Shown in pieces: positions 58,517 to 64,000 of a stretch of 64,000 nt of DNA. This DNA comes from CBDATA01 sp965215615 (GTDB lineage: Bacteria; Acidobacteriota; Vicinamibacteria; Marinacidobacterales; Marinacidobacteraceae). Below the pieces are notes generated by a model, which worked only from the letters and a program-made list of their open reading frames with translations, was not told the DNA's origin and made no database searches. Where the stretch lies: assembly GCA_965215615.1 (NCBI GenBank), contig OZ244068.1, positions 2,790,001 to 2,854,000 on the forward strand, written 5' to 3'. Positions within the stretch are counted from its first letter, which is position 1; each line of letters begins with the position of its first letter. The position numbers and the translations under genes were made by a program.

Positions 58517-59304
58517 GCCGCCTTTCGATCCGGAACCTGCGGGTCGAAGCGCGGGGGCGGCCGCTCGTCGCGGATGCCAGTCTGACGCTCGGAGCCGGCG
58601 AACTCCTCGCGCTCGTCGGCCCGAACGGGGCGGGCAAGACCACCCTGCTGCGCGCCGCACTCGGCCTGATCCGCCGGAGCGCCGGCGAATCCCTGCTCGA
58701 CGGCCGGGACACCCTTCGCCTGGAGCCTCGGGAGCGCGCCCGCCGGGTGGCCTACCTCCCCCAGCAACGGCCCATGGCCTGGCCCAGCCGGGTACGGGAT
58801 GTGGTGGCCATGGGCCGCTTCGCTTTCGGCGCGACACCGGCCCGGCTCGGCCCGAAAGATGCCGAAGCGACCGCAAAGGCACTTCGGAGCGCCGGTCTCG
58901 AACGCCTCGCCGACCGTAGCGCCGATGCGCTCTCCGGCGGAGAACTCGCCCGGATGCACGTGGCGCGGGCGCTCGCTGCCGAAGCGCCGCTGCTGGTCGC
59001 CGACGAGCCGACCGCAGCACTCGACCTGCTCCACCAGCTTCAGGTCATGGAACTGATTCGCCGCTTCGTGGATGGCGGCGGCGGAGCGCTCATCGTCCTT
59101 CACGACCTCGAAACGGCCGCCCGCTATACCGACCGCCTGATCTGGATGCGTGGCGGACGGATCGTCGGGGACGGGCCGCCGAAGGAGACGCTGACCTCCG
59201 AACGCCTCGCCGAAGTCCACGAAGTGCGAGCGGAAGTGCTCTGGTCGAAGGGAGCGGCGCGGGTGACGATTCTGGGCCCGGCGGAACAGCCGGATCGCCC
59301 GTAG
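58513..59304 (+). CDS. Orphan ABC ATPase, FecE/BtuD-like
   Basis: A 263-residue ATPase with TTG start, overlapping the permease stop. Walker A GPNGAGKTT, signature LSGGELARM and Walker B VADEPTAALDLLHQ are intact; the spacing VAYLPQQRPMAWPSRVRDVVAMGR is that of iron-chelate/vitamin B12 importers (FecE/BtuD). No matching importer permease or binding protein is in the window, so it may serve a distant importer or work with the exporter upstream. Confidence 0.85.
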   Translation: MSRLSIRNLRVEARGRPLVADASLTLGAGELLALVGPNGAGKTTLLRAALGLIRRSAGESLLDGRDTLRLEPRERARRVAYLPQQRPMAWPSRVRDVVAMGRFAFGATPARLGPKDAEATAKALRSAGLERLADRSADALSGGELARMHVARALAAEAPLLVADEPTAALDLLHQLQVMELIRRFVDGGGGALIVLHDLETAARYTDRLIWMRGGRIVGDGPPKETLTSERLAEVHEVRAEVLWSKGAARVTILGPAEQPDRP

Positions 59305-59314
59305 AATCGTCAGG

Positions 59315-62300
59315 ATGCGCTGGCTCACCGGATTTCTGACGCTCGCCTTCCTGCCACCGGCTTTCGCCCAGCCCACTTCGCTCGCCTCGTTCTACGAGAT
59401 CGGCGGTGCGGTCGAGGACTCGAACGGGGACGGAGTGCCCGACCGGCTTCGTGCCCGGGTCGTCCTCGGTGAAAGCGCCACCGCCGCGGAAGTTGCGGCG
59501 GGCGCGGAGGTCGCCGCCCGGCTCGGCCTCGAGACCCTGGCACTCGACCTGCCGCATCCAGAGTCTGCCGAGCTCCTGATCGCCGTCGGGGATGACGCGC
59601 TCGCGGAACTCGGAATCACGGGCCTCGGGGCGCTCCCCGCCGGGCGCGGAGCGGTAGAGCTTCGCGGCGGCTATCCGACGGTCGTTGTGGTGCGGGGCGG
59701 GGACCGCGCCGGGCTCTTCGCTGCCGCCCACTGGCTCGCCGGCCGGGCACCTCGCCTCTTCCGGCCGAACGGCGCCTCGCTCGCGGATGTCGAGTCGGCG
59801 ATCCGTGAAGCGGCCGGCGTGGAGGAAGCCCGCGCGGTGCGAGTGGAAGTGGAAGCCGGAGCGGAGACGCTCGCCGCTGCTTCTTTCCGGGTGGAGGCCG
59901 GGGATGCCGCCGATGCGCGCCGGATCACCCGGGCGGTGGAAACCGCGGCGGAGGATCTGCAGTTCGACGACCTGCGCGATCTGCGGGTGGTCGCCACTCA
60001 TTTCACCGGAGAGTCCCCGGTATCCCTCGCGCACGAGCCGCCGCCGCCCGAGCCCGGCCCCATCCCCGGACGGCCCGGAGCCGGTGCCAAGAACGAGCTC
60101 GATCTTTCGGTTCTCTACGAGCCTGAGGGTCTGCTCGGTGACTCGAATGGAGACCGGATTCCCGACCGGCTGGATGCACGGCTCGCGGTCTCGGGCGAGG
60201 ACGCCGAGGGAACGCTTGCTCTCGCGAGCCGGCTCGGCCTCGAGTCGGCGGGGATGGTGTTCCCGGTGGCGGCTCCGGCCGCCGCCATCGAAGAGCCGGA
60301 AGAAGAGCCGACGCTGGTGCTCGTCGGAACCCCTGCCGGGAATCCGCTGCTTCGGAGCCTCGCGCTCCCCGACCTCGGACCCGGCGAGGGGTATGTCGGC
60401 GTGGTTCCGGAGGCCTTCGACAAGAAGCCGGCGCTCGCGGTGACCGGCGGCGACGAAGCCGGGCTTTCCCGCGCGCTCCACCAGATCGCGGTCGGTCTCC
60501 CGCATCTCGATGCCGTGAATCGGGCCGCCGACCATCCGACCACCGACGCGGTCGAACTCGCGGCCTGGAAGTTCCTCTCCTCGCGGACTCCGGGCGGGCA
60601 GGCCGCTGCGGCCGCCTACAAGCTCGAAGGCATCGCCCGTGAGATCGCCCATCTCGGAATCCGCGATTCCCGCATCCTGGTTTCCGTGAAAGACCCGGCA
60701 CCCGGCTTCGGTGCCTTTCTCGAAGCGACCGCGGAACGGCTCGGCCTCGGCCAGACGGAGGTGGAGCTCGACGACCGGAACGTCGAAAACGCCGCTGTGC
60801 TCCACGAGGAGGAGTTCGCGGTTCCCTCCGAAGTGGAGGCGTATCGATCTCTCGTGGAAGAGCGGCTCATGCCCGCCTTCGAGCGCGGGGACGAGGTCCG
60901 GGTCCTCGCCCTTTTGAGCGAGCCCGCCGGGGTCCGCGACCGGCTCCGCGAAGAGCTCGCGAGGCGGATCGAGGAGCGGGGGGCAGCCGCCGAGGTGACC
61001 ATCCTTTCCGCCTACCGCCAGGGCTACGGGTGGATCGAGGGAGTCGTGCTCCCCCGGCTGATGGCGCTCCGGGAGGCCGGAAACCCTCCCGCCCGGCTGC
61101 GACTCCTGGTCCGCGAACACCGGCCCCCGCCGGAATGGCCACAACAGGCGATGCATACGCCGCTCCGCTGGCAGCACGAGATCTTTCCCGCCGACGAAAT
61201 CCTCGCCGAAGCGCTTTCTCTCGACCTCACGGACGTGAGGTTCGAACTGCGAACCGAAGAGGACGCGCCGGCCTACCGGGTGGTCGCCGAGGGCATGGAC
61301 GGGGAACTGCTCCTGAACCTGACCTTCGAGCCGCGGCTGGTCATCCGTCCGTTCTTCGACCGCTATCCCGATTACGAACAGATCCGGGTCACCACCGGAG
61401 GCCTCGTCGCCGAAGTGAACGGCCGGACGGTGGTGGACGAGCGCATCCGGACCGATGCCGAGGCGTTCTGGGATCACTACCAGTCGGACACTCTGGCCCG
61501 GCTCTACGACCACATCATGGAGGTCCACGAGGGCAAGCCGCGAGGCCCGGCGGATGCCCCCTTTTTCGGGGAGCTTCTCGTGGATCTTTCGCTCTCGGAA
61601 CCGGAACGGCGGCTCGGGGTCGAACAGGAAATCGAATCCACCCACGATGCCCTCCACGAAGACATCTATTTCGTGACCCACAGCCTGATCCGCCACATCG
61701 GCCGCAACTCGCTCGGAGCCGAACTCACCTGGGCGGGCCGGGTCATTCCGTGGATGCGGCCCAGGACCGACGGCGCTCCGGGGACCGCGAAGATTCGCCT
61801 GACCGGATTCCGGACCAGCCGCCCCGCCATCGTGGTGGATTACCGGACGAACGACGGCCGGAGCGGGAGCATCCGCCGCAACATCCCCAAGGTCGAGGTG
61901 ACGAGACCCAGCGCGATCGCGGCGCGGGTCCGGGCCGGAGAATCCGGCGTGGCGGCGCTCCGGCTTGCGGTGAAGTTGGATACGGACGCCGACCGACGAA
62001 GCCACTATGTGGAGCGCCACGGAGAAGACCGGACCGACGAGCGCATCCTCTCGGCGGCGCAGGCGACCCGGATGCTCGCGATTCTCGGCGAGCTGCGGAG
62101 CGCCGGGCTCTATTCCGACGAGCTCGCGTTCGCGGGGCTCGGAGAGCTGGAGCTGCTCGCGACCTGGAGCTGGGATCACGACCCGGCGAACGAGCGCGTC
62201 GCGACCCTGCCGGCGAACGGAGAGGCGGCACCCTTTCCGGACATCACCGCGTTCCGGGGCGAAACCGGAGATGACGAGCGGCTCGTCCAGTGGGATACGC

Positions 62301-63415
62301 CGATCCCGCCCGGCGAGGCCTACGGGATCCTCGCCCGGATGTCCGAGTACCCGGAAGCGACCACGTACCGGATCGGCGAGAGCTATCTGGGCCAGCCTGT
62401 CTGGGCGATGGACCTCGCGCCTCCGACCCCGTCGAGCCACTGGTCGCGCAAGAAGGCGAGCCTCTTCAAGCCCACCCTCGTGCTGAGCGCCCGCCAGCAC
62501 GCCAACGAGGTCTCCTCCACGTCGCACGTGCTGCGGTTTGCGGAAATGCTGCTCACCGACCCCGAGGAAAGGAAGAAGCTGGACCGGGTGAACATCGTCA
62601 TCCACCCGATCCAGAACCCGGACGGCGCCCGGCTCGCGTGGGAGATGCACCAGGTCAATCCGGAGCACATCCTCCACGCCGGGTACTGGGCCTCGCTCGG
62701 GATGGACGCGACCGCCGGATCGGACGATCCGATGCCGATCTATCCGGAGGCGGCGGTACGGCCTCGCCTCTGGCGGATGTGGCTGCCGGACATCTTCCTG
62801 AACCCCCACGGCTACCCCTCCCACCAACTGGTCCAATTGTTCAGCGAATTCAGCGGCCTGGTCCGGGCCGGCCGACGGACCGAGCGGAACTGGGGGCTCA
62901 ACAAGGGCTGGTTCATGCCCGGCTTCGACCTGGTGGACGACCCCGAACTCCCGCACCACCGGGAGGAGCAGCTCAGGATCCGCGACTACATCACGAGGGC
63001 CATCCGGGAAACCGAAGTGGTCGCCGCCATGAACGAGCGGAACTACGACCGCTACCGGCGCTACGGGATGCAGTTCGACCCCGAGGTCTTCCGCATGAAC
63101 CTCCACGACGGGGTGAACATCGAGATGCCCATCAAGGGCCGCCGGGTGGACGGAGGCGGCGGCTACGACCCGCGTATCACGATCTGGTCGGGAGTCACCG
63201 AGGCTCCGGACGAACCGGCCCGCGGCGACTGGATGGTCACGGTCGCCTCAGCCGGCCTCGCGTGGAACCGCGCCATCCTCCAGTACCTGCTCGACGGCGA
63301 CCACGAGGTGAAGCGGATCGAGACCGACTTCTTCGGCGGCACCTCGATCCGCTTCGACCGGCCCCGTCCTCCGGAGAGGAAAGAGGAAGAGGAGGAGACC
63401 GAGCCGCAGTTATGA
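59315..63415 (+). CDS. Very large exported M14 zinc carboxypeptidase
   Basis: A 1366-residue protein with signal peptide (MRWLTGFLTLAFLPPAFAQ). The N-terminal half contains two similar modules with a Ca-loop-like DSNGDGVPDRLRAR (near 28) and DSNGDRIPDRLDAR (near 275), each followed by ARLGLE-type sequence. The catalytic M14 domain is at the C-terminus: His1062 and Glu1065 (RQHANEVSS) and His1165 (LNPHGYPSHQ), with NPDGARLAWE between. M14 enzymes remove C-terminal residues; typical members are about 300-450 residues, so over 900 extra residues here are unexplained. Its last bases precede a strong hairpin terminator. Confidence 0.87.
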   Translation: MRWLTGFLTLAFLPPAFAQPTSLASFYEIGGAVEDSNGDGVPDRLRARVVLGESATAAEVAAGAEVAARLGLETLALDLPHPESAELLIAVGDDALAELGITGLGALPAGRGAVELRGGYPTVVVVRGGDRAGLFAAAHWLAGRAPRLFRPNGASLADVESAIREAAGVEEARAVRVEVEAGAETLAAASFRVEAGDAADARRITRAVETAAEDLQFDDLRDLRVVATHFTGESPVSLAHEPPPPEPGPIPGRPGAGAKNELDLSVLYEPEGLLGDSNGDRIPDRLDARLAVSGEDAEGTLALASRLGLESAGMVFPVAAPAAAIEEPEEEPTLVLVGTPAGNPLLRSLALPDLGPGEGYVGVVPEAFDKKPALAVTGGDEAGLSRALHQIAVGLPHLDAVNRAADHPTTDAVELAAWKFLSSRTPGGQAAAAAYKLEGIAREIAHLGIRDSRILVSVKDPAPGFGAFLEATAERLGLGQTEVELDDRNVENAAVLHEEEFAVPSEVEAYRSLVEERLMPAFERGDEVRVLALLSEPAGVRDRLREELARRIEERGAAAEVTILSAYRQGYGWIEGVVLPRLMALREAGNPPARLRLLVREHRPPPEWPQQAMHTPLRWQHEIFPADEILAEALSLDLTDVRFELRTEEDAPAYRVVAEGMDGELLLNLTFEPRLVIRPFFDRYPDYEQIRVTTGGLVAEVNGRTVVDERIRTDAEAFWDHYQSDTLARLYDHIMEVHEGKPRGPADAPFFGELLVDLSLSEPERRLGVEQEIESTHDALHEDIYFVTHSLIRHIGRNSLGAELTWAGRVIPWMRPRTDGAPGTAKIRLTGFRTSRPAIVVDYRTNDGRSGSIRRNIPKVEVTRPSAIAARVRAGESGVAALRLAVKLDTDADRRSHYVERHGEDRTDERILSAAQATRMLAILGELRSAGLYSDELAFAGLGELELLATWSWDHDPANERVATLPANGEAAPFPDITAFRGETGDDERLVQWDTPIPPGEAYGILARMSEYPEATTYRIGESYLGQPVWAMDLAPPTPSSHWSRKKASLFKPTLVLSARQHANEVSSTSHVLRFAEMLLTDPEERKKLDRVNIVIHPIQNPDGARLAWEMHQVNPEHILHAGYWASLGMDATAGSDDPMPIYPEAAVRPRLWRMWLPDIFLNPHGYPSHQLVQLFSEFSGLVRAGRRTERNWGLNKGWFMPGFDLVDDPELPHHREEQLRIRDYITRAIRETEVVAAMNERNYDRYRRYGMQFDPEVFRMNLHDGVNIEMPIKGRRVDGGGGYDPRITIWSGVTEAPDEPARGDWMVTVASAGLAWNRAILQYLLDGDHEVKRIETDFFGGTSIRFDRPRPPERKEEEEETEPQL

Positions 63416-63421
63416 CTGCAT

Positions 63422-63459
63422 CGTCAAAGTTATGAACATATGTCCATAACTTTTTGACG
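63422..63459. terminator. Bidirectional hairpin terminator after the M14 gene
   Basis: CGTCAAAGTTATG (63422-63434) pairs with CATAACTTTTTGACG (63445-63459), a 13-bp stem with a 2-base bulge, a 10-base loop and T-rich right arm. It lies between two convergent genes, so it can serve both directions. Confidence 0.75.
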
Positions 63460-63470
63460 CATGTGCATAA

Positions 63471-64000
63471 TCACTGGCCAGGCAAGCCATACCAGGCACC
63501 CCGACGCACGCCGCGCATCTCGATCTGGCCATCGCGAACCATCTTCCCGAGGAGTTGCGTCGCCATGCGCGGGTCGATTCCGCAGAGTTCGGCGGCGACC
63601 GACCTGGTGATCCGGCCGGATTCTTCGAGGTAGCGAATCACCATTTGTTCCTGCCGGGTCCGCTCAACGCCACTGGCTCTGCGGATCGGCCCACGGGGCT
63701 GGGGGAAGCGTCCGGAGAGCCGGAACCGTGGCCTCCTCCGGCGTCCATCGCCTTCGATGAGACCACTCTCCTTCAACCGCTCCAGCGCGTGCCGCGCGTG
63801 GCGATCAGGCTTCTGGATCAGTCTGGCGGCCTCGCCAGCGTCCATTTCGCGATCCATTCGCAGGTGGTTCAGGATCAGGAGCTGGTCGAGAGGAAGCGCC
63901 CGATCCTTTTGCGCCTCTTCACTCACCAGGCGCACGAATTCGAGGTTGGCCTTCCCACCGGGAAGCGTCAGGCGCACAGATGAATCGGTGCTCCCTCGGT
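63471..64000 (-). CDS. C-terminal part of an ATP-binding/winged-helix protein (partial)
   Basis: The frame runs from its stop at 63471 to the window end without a start that must be real; the coding region is open at 64000. It includes SVRLTLPGGKANLEFVRLVSEE and then two winged-helix-like repeats (LDQLLILNHLRMDREMDAGEAARLIQ and RYLEESGRITRSVAAELCGI). This resembles the tail of AlbA_2/divergent-AAA ATP-binding proteins (GHKL-type ATPase plus winged helices). The catalytic part lies outside the window, so its integrity is unknown. Confidence 0.75.
   Translation of the reverse strand, partial: RGSTDSSVRLTLPGGKANLEFVRLVSEEAQKDRALPLDQLLILNHLRMDREMDAGEAARLIQKPDRHARHALERLKESGLIEGDGRRRRPRFRLSGRFPQPRGPIRRASGVERTRQEQMVIRYLEESGRITRSVAAELCGIDPRMATQLLGKMVRDGQIEMRGVRRGAWYGLPGQ

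Noticed and set aside
59090..63106. Open frame of 1338 codons on the minus strand
   Set aside because: Antisense to the M14 peptidase gene, with no recognisable motif; same composition effect.

Overview
This is a high-GC chromosomal window, roughly two-thirds G+C by eye, with tightly packed genes and many 4-bp start/stop overlaps (ATGA, GTGA, TTGA). The mix of families suggests a member of the Acidobacteriota or a close relative. The clues are a VWFA protein of the acidobacterial exported type, a TPR/FG-GAP/UnbV protein, two exported amidase-signature proteins, many exported TPR proteins, a large M14 peptidase, and a b6-type cytochrome complex next to a cytochrome oxidase operon. The assignment rests on gene content alone.

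Layout. 1-8.0 kb: the end of a sigma-70 factor, an exported amidase, and a Phd/VapC pair whose toxin is broken by an A/T-rich island. The island (about 2.28-4.14 kb) carries a methyltransferase fused to an HNH nuclease and a transposase remnant. After it come phzF-like and rnhA genes, a probable selenoprotein (AhpD-like, in-frame TGA plus SECIS hairpin) and an ABC-F ATPase. 8.1-17.2 kb: a large TPR/FG-GAP exported protein, a small unknown, three tandem paralogous exported TPR proteins with conserved cysteines, an FmdB zinc ribbon and a second exported amidase. 17.2-23.8 kb: trpD-C-F-B-A, then a DAHP-synthase-like protein that lacks key active-site residues and a membrane-anchored HEAT-repeat protein. 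23.8-33.7 kb: a respiratory cluster with Rieske protein, split b6-type cytochrome b, an eight-heme cytochrome c with a long coiled coil, CoxB, CoxA, two COX3-family subunits, subunit IV and a small CxxC membrane protein.

33.7-40.4 kb: a repeat-rich gap with six 10-bp repeats, a VWFA protein, a flotillin, and amt-glnB-glnA for ammonium uptake and assimilation. The PII protein lacks Tyr51 although the glutamine synthetase keeps its adenylylation tyrosine. 40.4-48.9 kb: tmRNA (ssrA, 17-residue tag), a soluble lytic transglycosylase, an aminotransferase, a TPR/thioredoxin-like protein, an amidohydrolase and an exported beta-propeller-like protein. 48.9-53.0 kb: an accessory patch with a DUF1828-like protein, an S9 peptidase, an RHH/VapC toxin-antitoxin pair and a small exported protein. 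53.0-64 kb: a metzincin-type lipoprotein, a multicopper oxidase, a cupin, an ABC-2 exporter, an orphan FecE-like ATPase, a very large M14 carboxypeptidase and the end of an ATP-binding/winged-helix protein.

The genes fit an aerobic or facultative heterotroph that respires through a quinol:cytochrome c/cytochrome c oxidase chain, makes tryptophan, assimilates ammonium and exports many peptidases and hydrolases. The strongest candidates for new biology are the selenoprotein, the catalytically altered DAHP-synthase-like protein in the trp operon, the methyltransferase-HNH fusion on its island, and the b6-type complex with its coiled-coil octaheme cytochrome.
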